Positions 47,582 to 62,199 of a stretch of 64,000 nt of DNA are shown in pieces (positions within the stretch are counted from its first letter, which is position 1; each line of letters starts with the position of its first letter). The notes under the pieces are model-generated. The model ran no database searches and was not told where the DNA came from. It saw only the letters and a program-made list of their open reading frames with translations. Source of the DNA: Viscum album (lineage: Eukaryota; Streptophyta; Magnoliopsida; Santalales; Viscaceae); assembly GCA_963277665.1 (NCBI GenBank), contig CAUJRU010000136.1, positions 558,001-622,000 on the forward strand, in the 5' to 3' direction. The position numbers and the translations under genes were made by a program.

Positions 47582-50451
47582 AGTCATGACACATCCTAGT
47601 GGGACCCGTGTCGCGACTCCCTAAGACTGCCTCCTATAGGCTAGGGCCTGGTAACTAGCACCGAGTAAGCATATCACTAGAATTGGAGTAATTGCCTAAG
47701 TACCTGTACACACGCACACATCTCCAAGCCCACAAATGCTAGAATGCAAAAACCACTAAGGAACAAAACCCATGCATAGAACTAAACCCAACCGATAGAG
47801 TACAACATAATAAAGTGCATAAAGTAAAACTGGTCTAGAATACAAGTCCCCAAAAATAGGATTCTAGATACTAAAAAGTCTGACCTCTAAGCATAAAGAG
47901 GTATTGGGACAGCTGCTCATAGCTGTAGGAACTCCTCGGCCTGAAGGGAACTTAGAAAGCTCAGTCCGGTCCTAGTCCGCCCTAGACTAATTCAAAAGGC
48001 CGCTCATCTGTAGAAGACACAACATGTGCTGGCAAAGCTCGTGCAGGGATGAGTATAACAATACTCAGTAGAGGACCCCGAAAACCTCAAAGAAAAATAC
48101 AATGTAAATGTACAATATACTCTACACAATATATATCTACTGAACACATATCAAGAGAAAGAAAATCATGATATACTAAAAACCTAGACTCGTAGTCTAG
48201 AGACAAGTCACACATCAGCATACCCCCATTAGGAATTCATTTCAAAGGTTCCACGAAGCACCTGTCTGGGATAACTCACTCCACGAGTCTGAGAGTTCTG
48301 ATGTCATCCATCCAAGAAGTACTGTTCATCGGGAAGGATCATGAGAGATAGATACCCTCATTCCAGGGAACACACTTCTGAGTGTTGAAATATCACGATA
48401 CATAGATGATGATCAATTTTAGGGCCTTGTATGATATTGTGACTCATCCAGATTTACCTACTAAGTAGAGGCTCAGCGAACTGTTGGATTAGTCATGTCG
48501 ATTCTTGACTCTACCTTGGGTCAAGAATAGATGGAGGATCTTACTCCGGGCCTCTTGGAGGGAAACCCGACTCTATCGTGAGAATTAATACTTATGTGAT
48601 CATAATATTGTTAGTGGAAATGATACCTGAACTTCATAGAAATGAGAAAAAGTGGCACTTACGCAAATGATACTTGTCGAAGATACAGTGGACAAGAGGT
48701 TCAAGCCATGTTCTACGATATACAAGGCGAGTATATGAGTCACACTCTATATCTATCAACTATGGGTACAACCCATGTAAAACGGGCCGAGTCAGAAGAA
48801 CATACTGCATAGAAAAGTATGTACATTATGTGTAGAAGAAACCACATGCCATGTCCAAGTAACTAGGTTTCCCTCTATGTACGTGGTTCTAAGCCAATAT
48901 AGGGATTCAAACAGTGTGTTCCATCCTGTGTAATCGAAACACGGGGTGACCTATGATACTGGCCTCGTCTAGCCATGTGGTGGAGTACATGGCGTGTACT
49001 CTACCTGTGTCTATGTATCTTATGAGATACATGCCAAGCCTATGTAGGGACCCACACACTGTGGGACGACGGTCACATGCTGTGTTTGTGCTTCCTGTTG
49101 CCCAAAACTCAAGCCGCCGATGGGTGGGTACCAAATGCCTCTTGTTCCTGGGGGCATGTCGTGTTCTTCATTTTTTGCACTGCAGAAGCCCTATCAACCA
49201 CTAGGCCAATTCTACATGGCGTTTTCATTGGAATACACGCCATGCTGATAAGAAATTTCCTGAAACTATTATTATTCATCGCCATACCTTGAGACTCCTC
49301 TGATCCTTGATCCAGCCATCCGATCTACGCGATACACAAGATTTGAGGACTCCATGATATACTATCAACATTTCAGAAGGTTTCAGGCGTTCGACTGACC
49401 CAGAAAACTCGTTTCGATCATCCGCGCAAATAATGGTCGAAGAAAGATTTCTACCGAACCATGTTAATTTGCCTGCCAGCATCACTGTCGCACCTTTATT
49501 GAGTCACCGTGATGTCAGATCTTCAATTTTGGAACGTTTCATTGTGAAACCGATGCGCAACATTCCGATGTTCATATCCCCGCGTAGAACATGATGAACA
49601 TGAGGATTTGAGGAGGAAGAAAATAAATAAACAAAGGAGGAAAGTACCTCCGCTGTCGTTCATCACGACGTTGATTAACTCTCATTAGAAGGATTAAATA
49701 GGGTGAATCAAAATATAATCCAACAATTATCACAAATAAATTTTTTGAATCAGACACCAAATGAAATAGAAAAATAATGCCCACCAGTAAGAATACACGA
49801 TCTGCGGATCAACCTCTTCATGGGTTGATCCATGTTAGTCATTTAATCCATGAATGGGGAAGAAATAAATCAAAATATCAAACCCCTACCCTGATTAGGT
49901 TGAAGAACGATCACCATGTCACATTTGTTGTCAAGTTTTGTCGAATCCAAGGGGCGTTGATCGATTGCATTGTCGTCACCCGCCAACTGGTTCTCCTCCA
50001 AATATCCAATGGAAAATCCTCAATTCCCAGGGTTATGTTAATAATCCTATGAACATTCCATAAGCATGTTTTAATAGGAGAGGATTAGGTTACTACATTT
50101 AAGGAAAAATTTAAAACAAGATAAATTATTATTTTATTTTATTTTCATTAAAACATCCAAAAACTAACTTTTCCAAATGACTTGCACCTATCAATGTTTA
50201 GCCCCACCTAAAGTAAAGTCACTACATTGAACACAATGGTACCCTCAAATTTCAGATCTAGGAACCCCTATTAAAGTTATTCCACTTTTTCAAGAATACC
50301 ACTCGTGCATGCAATTTAGAAGATTATTTTATTTTCAAACATTTATTCTGGGAACTGTGGGCCTTGGAATCACACGTTATTGAAAAGCATGGTCTCATAA
50401 TAATCCCATGTAATATTTAAAAATAATACTTGGAAAAGCCAAGACATTAAA
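47582..50451 (-). repeat. 5' LTR of the family-B element
   Basis: It aligns end to end with 41566-44431; the terminal bases are mutated (TG to TT at 50451, CA to CT at 47582). It shares the hairpin (TGTATCTTATGAGATACA at about 49013) and the CACGCCATG-rich central text. Open frames 48907-49292 on both strands are not conserved and are not genes. Confidence 0.87.
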
Positions 50452-53400
50452 TTTTTTAACAAATTAATTTAAATGATGATGAAATCATCTAAAGTAAAAA
50501 AATCGCATATTAAATAGAAGATTCTTTTTTATGCCTGCAATGATTCATCCTCATAATGAATTAAATTATTTAATATTTATGAATGATTTTACTGAAATTC
50601 CTTGATAATATATTAGACAAAATAATATAATATTTATAAGACTGTCATTAATATACTAAATATTATTATTATAATGGTTTAACCATTTTCTTTGTCCTCT
50701 CTATATAACACACAGATTATATTTTTTAAAATAAAAACATGATTGATTGCTTTCTTAGAACAAAACCATGATATTTAAAAGAATTCAAATGAATTATTTA
50801 AGAATTATAATTTAAATATAACATCATCATTGAATTGGTGGATATGAATTTTATTAACCATATTAATAATGATATGAAAATAATTTAAATCAAATTCAAT
50901 GTTTTTTTAAATCATAGGAAATTAGAACACACATTTTTTTGTAGCTATTTTTTGCATCAACTGTTAATTTTTTTATAGATATAGTTATATTAAATTTTGT
51001 GAATATAAAATATATATAATTTATAAAAAAATTTAAATTTAAATTTAAATAATTATATTCTTATTTTAAATCAAAAAATAAAATTTTTTAATGACTAATA
51101 TAATTCTAATATTATGAAAAGATAACATTTCAATGAATAGTGCTAAAATTGATTTTTATTGAAAACTATAATTTAGTTTGGTGAGTTTAAAAATATAAAA
51201 TATTTGTTAAAATTGTTTTACATGTATAATTAGTTCATTTAAATAATTAATATTCCGTGTATGTTCATTGTAATTACTTTTATGTTGGATTTTGATATAA
51301 ATACATTTTTTACATCAAATGAAATTTGGGAAATTTTCATTTTTGTGTTTTACATAATTTAAATTAATTTTTTTATTAAAAATATATGAACTGAATCATT
51401 TAAAATGTATTACATATTTGGAATTAGTGTGACTAAATTTGGTAAATGTTTCCATTTTATATTCATTTGATCAAAATAGTAATCAAGGTAAATAAGTGAC
51501 TCTATTATATGGAGAAAACATGTTTAAAAAGGATAAATCATTGGGATAAAAATTAAATTTAATCTTAATAAATTATGTTATATTATTGGATGAGTGGATT
51601 TTAAGAACTCCTATCAATATATTTGAAATATGGCCAATTGGTACCATTTTCATTGATTATGAATATTATAATATTTAATGAAAAGAATGAATAAAAAATT
51701 TCACTATCTCGACATTAATATCTCTAAATTTTTTACGTATATATCAAAATAGTATATGTTCAGCTGTATATTTTTTTAAGAAATAGGATTTAATTATTTT
51801 AATAGTACATATTTTTACAATTTTCTATTACAATTACAATGAATACTTATGCAACACAAACATGGTATTTATTCAATTAATTTAGAAATTAAATAAAAGA
51901 TATAAAAATAATATATATAATATATTTTGGGAGAATTTTTTTGTTTGATTAATTTTTTAGACAAATTTATCATATTTGGGGCGTGTTAAAGGATTATATT
52001 TTATTTACATAAATATCCTGATGACATTAAAGTCTATGTAATTAATGAGTTCCAAAAACAACATTAATGTTAATATAGGAATAAAATAATTATTAAATGA
52101 TATGTAATTAGTAAAAACCACATATTAAGAAAAATTAATAGAATGTGGTTTAAAATATCTATCAGGGTACATTTATCATTCATGTTTTTATTTATAGTGA
52201 CATTTTTGACCCTTAATTAGTAAAAAAACATTGATAGTGATGTAATTTTCAAAAGGTCTAATAGGGGGTAATACAAATATCTACGAGTGAAAAAACACCT
52301 AAAAGTCTAAATTTTACATTAGGATAATATTTTAACATATAATAAAATTTTAATGTAAATATTTAAATTTTGATCAATTTAATCTTGACAATTATAGTAA
52401 AATAATTTAATACATTATGTAACTCACAATGTTCCCCTCTTCAAACATAAAAAGTTAACCTCTAATCCTTTGTTCCCCTTACCCTTGGATCTATCTAGAT
52501 CAACCAAACCATAAAAATTCTTCTTATGAAATAAATTAATTATGAAATAGAGGTTATTTTCACCTTATAATCATTTCCAAGGGCTAAGGGGAATGGATTA
52601 AAAGGAATCTGTTAATGTAAATGGTAATCATTTAACCCAAAATATTTCGATTTATTTTTTCTTCTACCTCCTATATATCTATAGTATTCATAAAACAAGA
52701 GTAAATTATTTTTAAAAAATATAATGAAATTTTATTTTGATTATGTGGCCCCAAATAGCCACCATATTTTCCATCTAATGATAAGTCAATGTATCTCTTG
52801 TTCATAAATGTTGACTACCACCTCTTTGAAGAGATACAGTTAATTTTCCAACACCATATTTAATGTATGACTATTACGATTAGTTTAACAATTAAAAATC
52901 ATATTTTATATATTATTATAATTTTTGAAATAAAATATCATAAAAAATATCTTACCTTCCCATCAATTGGAATACATACCATCATGTTTGCATACATGTA
53001 GAATACCACCTCCATGAAGTATTGTCATTTGTTTTTCAATTCCACATTACATCAACTTAAATAATGTAATTTTATATGAATATATGTGGTATAAATTATT
53101 TAATAATTATTCATTAAATATTAATTTTAATTTAAATATCATTCATTCAATTTCTCAAAATATGGAAATTGGTTTTACCTGTATGTATGGACAACCATCA
53201 CCATGAACGATGTTATTAAATTTTATATCATTACCTACTATGGATGAGAATTTATTTGTGTATATATATATCAATATATCTTTTTTTGTATATATATTAT
53301 GAATATATATGACATCAATACCTTTTTATAATTTATTTGATTATATAATCTTTATCAATGTAGAAAAACATAGATTTTGGAGCTGAACGTGCATGAAAAA

Positions 53401-53735
53401 CAGTGTCCTTATCACACTTTACTATGATATTAAAAAATAATTTTGATAACTGTTTATAAGATGTCGTATGTGAATAAAATAACTTAGGTTATATATTATT
53501 ATTATTCATTAATTCAAGAATAATAATTTTCTTATTATATTGGAGTTTTGAATACATATAAAAACATAAAATAATTGAGGTAAGGGATTTCCAAATAAAA
53601 TTGTCTCCCCTGAGACATATGTTTTTTATGCACATATATAATTATTTTTAGGTTCATATAAATCATATTTGGCATGTTGTATCATTAATATTATAATTTT
53701 AAATATTTTTAAAGTTTATTTGAAATTATTATTTC
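50452..53735 (+). mobile_element. LTR3 of the ancient array, second part
   Basis: It continues LTR3 after the family-B insertion. 51411-51530 matches LTR2 at 36201-36320. 53181-53215 (GGACAACCATCACC, GATGTTATTAAATTTTA) matches 37775-37815. Several CCACCTCCATGAAG-like words repeat between 52810 and 53200. It is about 800 bp longer than LTR2 before the first anchor, so it carries an insertion or LTR2 a deletion. The right edge is estimated from an eroded primer-site-like word. Confidence 0.55.
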
Positions 53736-56700
53736 ATGGGGAATATGGTAGACATGTACCCAAAGAGAAATGAGTTTATGTTTCAATCCCATTTTATTCG
53801 GAATTTTTTTGATGAAATATATGTTGAGAAAATATTATGATTATTCTCTAAAAAGGTTTATTTTTTTCCACTACTTATTTTCATAGTTTTAAATTAATAG
53901 TACCATTATCCTCTCATTTTCGATAAAACTTTTTGTGATTTTTTTGAAAATAAACTAACTTTGTTTCCTCTTTGGTAAGGAAAGTTTTCTTCGATTCCAA
54001 TGTTTTCATTAAAATTATTTTTAACAATTTTCTAATAATATACAATGAATTTTTGAGTTCATATTTAAACATGATTTAATTTTTATAAATAATTTTTAAT
54101 GTTGTCTTATTTTAATTTCCTTAGTTGGGTACTTCTATATTTTTAAGGAAAAATTTAAAGGGGTGTATTCATTCAACATACATGAAATAAAAAGAATCTT
54201 CCAACATTATGGATGATAAAATAATTTTATATTAAATTAAATGATTCCACGAGTATTCTAAAAAATTTATTTTGCATAATATTTATGATATTTTTTATTT
54301 TAAAATTATTATTAAAAAATGAAAATTCATTTTCATAATGAATTATTCCAAATATATTTTAAATAAACTTTTACTATTTGATAACATCCTTTGATGTTAA
54401 TTATGATCTATTGGGGATATAATAATTCTTATTATTTCTTTATATGTTTAATGATTATGATGATAAATTTTTATGGAACCTATTAATTTTACTTGAGATA
54501 TTCTATGATGACGGTGTGATTAATATTTCATGATCTGGTGACAATTATATGATTTCATTATGATTATGTTACTATTGGGTATATTAAATCTAATCAATTA
54601 ATTATGTTATTAATATATAATTATAATATGATAATATTCATTGACATTAGTACAAATATTTTTTTTTCACATATTGGTCTGTGTGAATGTCTTCTTCTAG
54701 ATATACCAACATGAATCTATTTGGACAAGACTGTTAATAGCTTTTATCAAATATTAATGATTTAGTAATATTAACTATAGATATGGTCAAAATAATTTAC
54801 ATGGGCATGATTGAGAATTCATTTAGTCATATTTAAATTTCATATTATAATAACTCTATAGATATAGTAACAAAAGTATATGTGAACATAATATGGATTA
54901 TCAATGTAAAAAAGAATATCATTTCATATACTAGTGATGTTGAATTCAAATGTTATGAAACTGTAAATATTTATACTTCTTTATCACCCATATTTTTTAT
55001 AAATATATAAATGAATTAATTTTAGAGAATATGATCTAAGATTCCCTAGTTATAAATATTTAAATCTCAGAACAATCCCTTAATATATTGTTATTATACT
55101 ATTATCATCTTATCTTCTAATAATTGATATCTCCCTTATTTACCCTTACTAAGCATCAATGATCACCCTTTATTTTGTTCTTCATCCCCAGGATATGAAG
55201 ACACGTATATGTAGGGTATTTATATACTGATTACTATATGATAATATCTTAATGAGGCATATCAAATATCATTTATAAAATAATAAAATTGTGTATCTTG
55301 TCTCAAAAGACAGTAAACCATAAATATCCTCAGAAAAGTATTGGTAAAACATATTGAATATTATATTATTCTGATTTAATATCTATAAATGAAATATGTG
55401 GGTCATCGTTGTTGGTATCTAAATATTTTGCGTTAATCATTAGATATTATATTTATAGAACTTTACTGAATACCTTATTTATAATTCTATATAGAGGAAA
55501 ACTTCATACTATATAGATAAGTAAGAGATTATGTTGTTTTCCAATCAATACCTAACTATCTGGATACAATAAGATAAAGAGGATTTGGAATAGTTTAATC
55601 CTGGTGTAATGACCCTGAAAATATTTGATTGAGTATATCTCAACCATAATTATGTTTTAGGGTTATTTTTTCCATGTAAGATATTTATTTTTACCCTACC
55701 ATAATATAAGATTGGGTTAATTGAAATTTTATTTACGAAAACTATTGATAGACATGAATAAGTAATGACCATCGATAACCTAGGTTAAACATTTTTATCA
55801 TCGAGTGAAGTATATTATTATTGATTTATACACCATTTGAATTATTTTAATGACTTGTTATAATAAATATTTTTTATCAAACATTTAATTTTGTAATTAG
55901 TTAGTGGATAGAATATGGAGGAATTTTTGCAACGATTAATGTGAAGGAAATTTTAATTATTTTATTCTAGAGAAACCATGTGATGTGGGTGATAGTATAT
56001 GAATCGATTTGATTATAACTAAGAATCAACAATGTTATATTATTTAAAATATAATCATGTGTGATATTCTTAACGCACTATATAAGATAAAATGGGTTTT
56101 CATGAGGGCTGATGAGGAAAAAAGATTAAGTTTCCTACATATCAAATATTTTGGAAGAAGTACTAATTGAAATTTATTACCGGAAAAAGAATTTTTTTTG
56201 GTGTTGTGAAGAAGGATAAAAATATATTAAATTTTAGGAAAAATGGAGGGTTTATTAGATTGATATGAAATTAATCCTAATGTACCATTTAAAAATCAAT
56301 TTCTCATGTGTGGGGAATATGTGGGTTATCAACGAAAATACAATAATCATGTGGTTATCAGTTAGAGAAAAAAATAAATATGTTATATTGAATCATTAAA
56401 ATTAAATTATTGATATTATTAGGCATTTTGATTTATGAATTACGATATTATATATATATTATTCATGAATCATATAAAGATTTTTATTATTTTTTAAGGG
56501 TTTGAAAACATATTTTTATTGGTACCAATAATAAATAATTTAATTTAGTTGTAATGCATTATTTTTGGGTAACTTGTTATTAAGGGAAACATAATGTTAA
56601 ATAAATTTTTTATGTTGGATTTTTTGGATAAAGATATAATTAGCATTAATGATATAAATTTGATAATATTTGTACCAATGATATTACAAATATCTAGAAA

Positions 56701-57443
56701 ATGTAATTTAGGATGCATTTGATGAAGTTTATTTAATTTTCTTGATTTAAGGAATATATATTCAATACTATAAGATTTCATTAAGGGTTTATGGTAGTTA
56801 AGATCATCAGTATGTTTTAAAAGTATATATGATCTTGGTATTCACTTGTTAGGTATGCGATATTATGAGTAACTTCATGTTGCATGTGCGTAATTATTTG
56901 ATCAATTATTTTGGATTTTTGGGGTTATAATTTTATTAGATATATTTTTGTGGATTTTGATGTTTTATTATTTGTAGATATATAATGTTTAATATAGTGG
57001 GTAATATTTTAGTTTTTATATAATAATAAATCAGATTTATCCATATTGGATAAATTGGATAAACCATTTTGGTTTTGTAAAATATTTAGATAATTATATA
57101 ATGGATTTTCAATTTTTTCTGAATATTTTTTTTGATTCAATGTTAATTTTGGATACCTATGCATCAGAAATTCATCATGAATAATAATTTTTCTGGAATA
57201 TGTAATAGACTGGAAATTCATCAAATAACATCCAAAGGATGAAATCATACATTTTTAATTGAATGAAATCAATTATATAAATCTCCTCATTTGTTTTCTG
57301 TTGATAGTATAAGAATCACAAATCATTAGGAAACATTCTTTTAAATAAAAATATAATTAGTTTTACTTAATTTTTTAATAATCTATGATATTTTCAACCC
57401 ATAATGATTTATGATTTGAGGGCCATTAACTTTCACAAGACCG
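53736..57443 (+). other. Decayed internal sequence, unit R (gag-like at its start)
   Basis: This is AT-rich, eroded sequence after LTR3. 53805-53870 and 54430-54480 resemble the blocks after LTR1, which suggests the start of another internal region of the same family. I see no reliable RT, RNase H or integrase motif further on. Open frames at 56545-56781 and 57009-57248 are unrecognised and probably chance. It ends where the next element begins. Confidence 0.35.
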
Positions 57444-60105
57444 TGACATCCCGGACCGAAATGCAACTTTATGGGTGACTAGATCTGGTAGGCCAAATGG
57501 CCTCAAGCACATTTATTAGAATTTCATAGGCTAACAACTAAAAGAAAGGGACAAGGGTGAGTCTATGGGGAGACTATGCCCTCATTACCAAAGTGTATCA
57601 CTATGGATAAGTACAAACAAAGGTAAATAGAGGAAGAAATATAAGTAAATAGCGGAATCGAACAATAGTAACAACTGATTAAGGATAAAAATAACTAAAA
57701 AAACTAGAATAAAATAAAAAAATGATTATGATATTTCATGTATATAGGAAATTGGAAAACATGGATACATGATAGCAGGAATAACATGTTCTATAAAGGT
57801 ATAAGTGAAACAAAATACTATCACAAGAATCCTGAGCTTGAGCTCGGTTACCTGATATCAAGAAACATCCTAAAAAGTAATAAATCAAGTGCTCAAAGCG
57901 TTACGAATCCCTTTATCAACACCTTCATCCATGTAATCTACCCCGGGTACCAAACAATGCCCAGAGAGGGTGTGAAATAAATCTCATTGGGCTACCACCA
58001 ATGGTGTCTACCACATCCATCTCTTGTAATGGAAATGTAACAGTGTGAAAGTATATATATATATATATAATGTAATGAAAAACATTGATACTAAATACAC
58101 AAGTAACTAATCCATCACTTGGTTAGTGTCTGAAAATATAACAAATTTATAATTTGATTATTACCAGTTTATAAATAAGCCACATAAAATCAATTGTGAA
58201 GGATTTGAGTTGCAATGAGGAAACCTGTGATGATATTCAATAATTATGTTCTAAGCAAAAAACCAAGGAAATATAGGCCACAAGGGTCCCCAAATCTATA
58301 ATACCTATATCATAGCTAAGGGTTAGAGTTTTATCCAAGAAGAATATTGGAAGTCACTCCACAATAAGATTCATCCCATGTGCACAAGGTCTATCCAAGG
58401 TAAAACAAGGCTATGCAGTGATTAGGCCCTATGGGATTTAACCATGGATCTAACTTTCCAATGTTTAATCAAAGGAGAGTATCCAAAAAATCATTTATTA
58501 CTATCTCAGTTATCCTACGGTGTCATACAAGGAATCCAAGAATATACAAGGATCGAGATCTAGGTGGGCCTCAACCTAAGAAGCCACATCCTTGAATTGA
58601 AATGGGGTTTCAGATTTCTCAAGGCATTCCCTAATAATAATCCAAGGATATATTGAGTCATGAAACACCTATATGAAAATGATTTTATATAATATTTCAT
58701 AATGATCAAGCCATTACCTATCATTTTTTTTGATAAGCCTACTTGAGTGTGTAATAATTTAATCACATCTTAATTAATCACTAATTCTATTTTGTCGAAG
58801 CCATACCTTTAATTTTTGTGACAATTAAAAGTAGAACAAAACCATTAATTTAGTACATATAAGGAATATTCAATAATTATGGTTCACTATGATAACTTTT
58901 ACCCACATGGTACGAGGTGTTGTAGACATGCAACCTGTTATACAATCACATTTATTTTGGTCAAGTAATATACTAAGTATGATTTCCAATTTCCCTTTCA
59001 CATTTATCAATTTAAATCACACACCTTAGGTGGGTCATTTAGAGAACATACATTTTACATGCTAATATTATATTCAATATTTAAAACGAACTAGTTAATA
59101 TTGAAAAGATTACCCTTCTCAGGTTCAAGACAAGGAACACCCCAAAGGTGTATCAAACATGTCCAATACAAAAAAACAGTTATGTCATAACATCCTACAT
59201 GGGATGGATATAGTTGTGGGAGTAACCACTGAAAAATAATCAAATATTTGGAAATATCATAACCATAATGTTCTAATGATTATAAGCATGAAATATAAAA
59301 TCAATAAATGGAACCCGATGAAATCTGTGTGGCCCACACAACAATTCAAAAACATGAAAACTTTGGGATGAGTTATAGACTACCCACCTTAGGACCGTAG
59401 GACTCTCCTACTCAAATATCAACACCACATTTTTCTTAGATCGGAGTAGATCTGGGAAGAAAGGAAAAATTCTCACACACTGATAACTAGGTCGAGAGAT
59501 ACAGAGAGAATAAGAACAGCTCAAAAGGACTCAAGTACATATCATTTCACATCCAACCTAATGAACAAAATCTCGAATAGATCCTAGATGAAGGATATCT
59601 CTTGATCTCTATCGTAGGCCTTCAAAATCCAAAAAATTATGGAAATTGATGCTAATACCTCTGGAATTCAGATTAGGGATGAAGGATGGGGTTAATTAGA
59701 TCAACAAGGGAAAAACGTAAAATTACCCAAAAAAATATCCTTTGAATGGGTTGTCTTTATGGTGTTCCAAACCATGCACAAACCATGCATGAGTACCTGA
59801 TAAATGAGAGAGAAATGCATAGTTAGGCCATGCATTTAGGGAAACCATGCACCAACCTTGCGATATGGATCTGCGCAAAATGTATACCATCTACACGGTT
59901 AGATATAACAATGTGACCTTTCAGTGCGATTTTCTCTAACCTTGTGACACGGCCATTTTTCCTAAAAAATTGGTTTTGGGCCTTAAATAACTCTCATACA
60001 CCCTTGGGACCTTTTATAACTCACAAGGAATCAATGTTAGTTCCAAAATAATGAATTAAACTAAAATTTAAAGGATTTGTACCTGAATGAAAAAATGTGT
60101 TCTTA
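57444..60105 (-). repeat. 3' LTR of the fourth element
   Basis: The plus strand begins TGACATCCCGGACCGAAATG at 57444 (LTR end on the minus strand). The other edge lies near 60105, just past a purine-rich AAGGTGGAAGAA on the minus strand. The LTR contains a TA run (about 58053-58070) and several CCATGCA words at 59770-59850. With one copy only, the edges are provisional. The open frame 57738-57980 has no recognisable product. Confidence 0.65.
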
Positions 60106-60119
60106 ATTTCTTCCACCTT

Positions 60120-61650
60120 AAGACAACTTGTCCCCATGTTCACCTTCCATGGGTGGTGAATAATTTTCTATGAACAACTCTGCCCATTAGGAACATTTGA
60201 TGGCCTCCTACTTCTATGTGTCATCCAACATTTGGTGATGTTGCAATAACACCCATACTGGAGGGACATAACAACCTCGAAGAACCTTTTTGATCTAGTA
60301 AATGATGCGTACTAGATAATCCATAAAAAAGAATCAAAATCTACCTGAACATCCTCAAGATCAATGATATGATATGGGTCTTCATGATATTGTGGAAGCT
60401 GTGAAACATGGAATATTTCCTTCATTACATGGTTCCTTTGAGTTAAGGTCAACTGATTGGATACTATAATGAGGTTAAAACATCCCTTAATTTTGTAATC
60501 ACATATGCCCTAGCATGGGTGATACCCTTAGTAAAACACTATCCTTAACCTCGAACTCTAAAGGACATTGAAAAATGTCAACAAAAATATTTTTTTCTAG
60601 ACTGATCAATTGTTATATGCTTTTTGATTAGCAGAATGTGCTCCAAATTCCCCTTCATAAGATAAGGACCTAATAGTACTTCCTCACATGCCTCTAGCTA
60701 GATAACCTATGTACGTAATGGTCAAACATATAAGGCCTCAAATGGATCTATAAAATTTTTCTTCTGGAAAATATTTTTATTTGAAAACACAATGAGAGGG
60801 ACATAATTATTTTAACAACCTCCAAAATCAAGAACACATGCTTGGATCATATCCTCTATAACCTATATTATTTGTTCTGATTGTCTATCATTATGAGGTG
60901 AAAAGATGTTCCTAGAGGCACCTGCATTCCCATAGCCTTCAACAATCCCTAACAGAAATGTGACATGAAACGAGAATCCCTTTATGAAATGATAGTATGC
61001 GGAACCTCATGTAGTCATATGATCTCATAGAAATAAAGTCTACACATATCATCAACAAAGAAAGTATCTCAAATTAGAATGAAGTGATCCTCTTTCATTA
61101 GTATATCAATGACAACCCATAAAACATTTCTACCTTTAGGAAACCTGGGTAAACTGACAAAAATTTCCATGGAAACATATTCTGATTCCAATTTTTGGAC
61201 TCGAAGTAGTTGTAACATGTCTTCTGATCTATTACTCTCTAATTTCACCTACTGGAAGGTGGAACACCTAATGATAAAGCATGAAATATGATGATTCAAC
61301 CTAGGTTACTGATACTGGTGTCACATATCTTAATACATCTTAGATATTCCTAGATGAAAATACCATTTAGAAGATTGGGACTCTTGCATCAACTCCTGTC
61401 TCACATATGTAGGATCCCAGACATGTCCATGAAAATGAAAGATGTCATCTCCTTCCATGGAGAAATCTAGAGGTGGGTTATCTTTTGATGTACATTCATG
61501 AATAACCAATCCATCACAATATGAAAAATTTCACCGTTTACCTTCTCAAAGAGGGAAGTGGTGACTGCAAAAGATGAGTGGTGAGACTACTCATGACTTT
61601 CATGAAACTCCAAATGTAGCTAAGAAAATATGGACATTAATTTCCATTCA
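60120..61650 (-). pseudogene. Integrase of the fourth element
   Basis: The minus strand shows VMKEIFHVSQLPQY and DPYHIIDLED (about 60425-60345), the conserved post-core motif, then a damaged chromodomain-like tail to about 60120. The core region at 60500-61600 is strongly eroded. The open plus-strand frame at 61109-61291 is a shadow. Confidence 0.7.
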
Positions 61651-61689
61651 TCACTAACTACCCGTATGGCCTATGTTTTAGTTTCAAAT

Positions 61690-61960
61690 TCTGCGTATCT
61701 GCAACCACATTAGCCTTTCTAGGTGTATAGGCATGCTCAAAATCAATGGAATGTAATTATTTGACCCATATTTATTTTTTGAGGTTCATTTATTGTTGAG
61801 TGAAGATATATTTTATTCTCTTGTGGTTTTGGTACAATATAAATACCTCAACTAACATATTGTATCTCCCTCAATGTAAGGCATGGGAAACTGCTACTAG
61901 ATCAAGGTTGTGTGTTGTGTAATTTCACTCATGAGGCCTCAACCGCCAGGATCCATATGA
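61690..61960 (-). pseudogene. RNase H remnant of the fourth element
   Basis: GLMSEITQHTTLI corresponds to the HEKNYPTHDLEL block in a shifted frame. Further on, damaged text fits the segment before the GKANVVADALSR motif. Support comes mainly from position between RT and integrase. Confidence 0.5.
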
Positions 61961-62199
61961 AATGACTCTATCCTCTTACATGAATACTTCTCCTAGGACA
62001 ATTCCTAATCCATCATTAAAGACGGAATAACCTTTTCCATGCTCTAGTAGGATCAGAATATCCATTGAGAGAAACATAACTTTCATCTTCTAAAATAATT
62101 TCTCCCATGCTTCTTACCATATAAAATTTTCTCTCTTCGTCGTAAGGCCTGTAAGTGGTGAACCACAATGTTATAATTCATGTATGAATATCAAGAAAT

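Larger units (their letters stand above)
41566..50451 (-). mobile_element. Family-B Ty3/gypsy element, minus strand, internally deleted
   Basis: This is an LTR-to-LTR insertion of 8886 bp with LTRs of 2866 bp (3') and 2870 bp (5') and a 3.15-kb interior. Flanking bases TTATT and TTTTT are a one-mismatch candidate target duplication. The two LTRs clearly align end to end but differ at perhaps one base in four or five where I compared them, so it is older than the family-A copies. The interior has PBS, gag, RNase H, integrase and a purine tract; protease and RT are missing. The gag and integrase resemble family A, as does LTR layout, so it is a related lineage. It splits LTR3 of the ancient array. 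Confidence 0.9.

Noticed and set aside
53370..53490. RNase H-like text LNVHEKQCPYH
   Set aside because: The stretch aligns with LTR1 and LTR2 at the same distance from other anchors, so it is LTR sequence and the match is chance.
57738..57980. Plus-strand open frame of 80 codons in an LTR
   Set aside because: No family resemblance and it is located in LTR sequence; likely chance.
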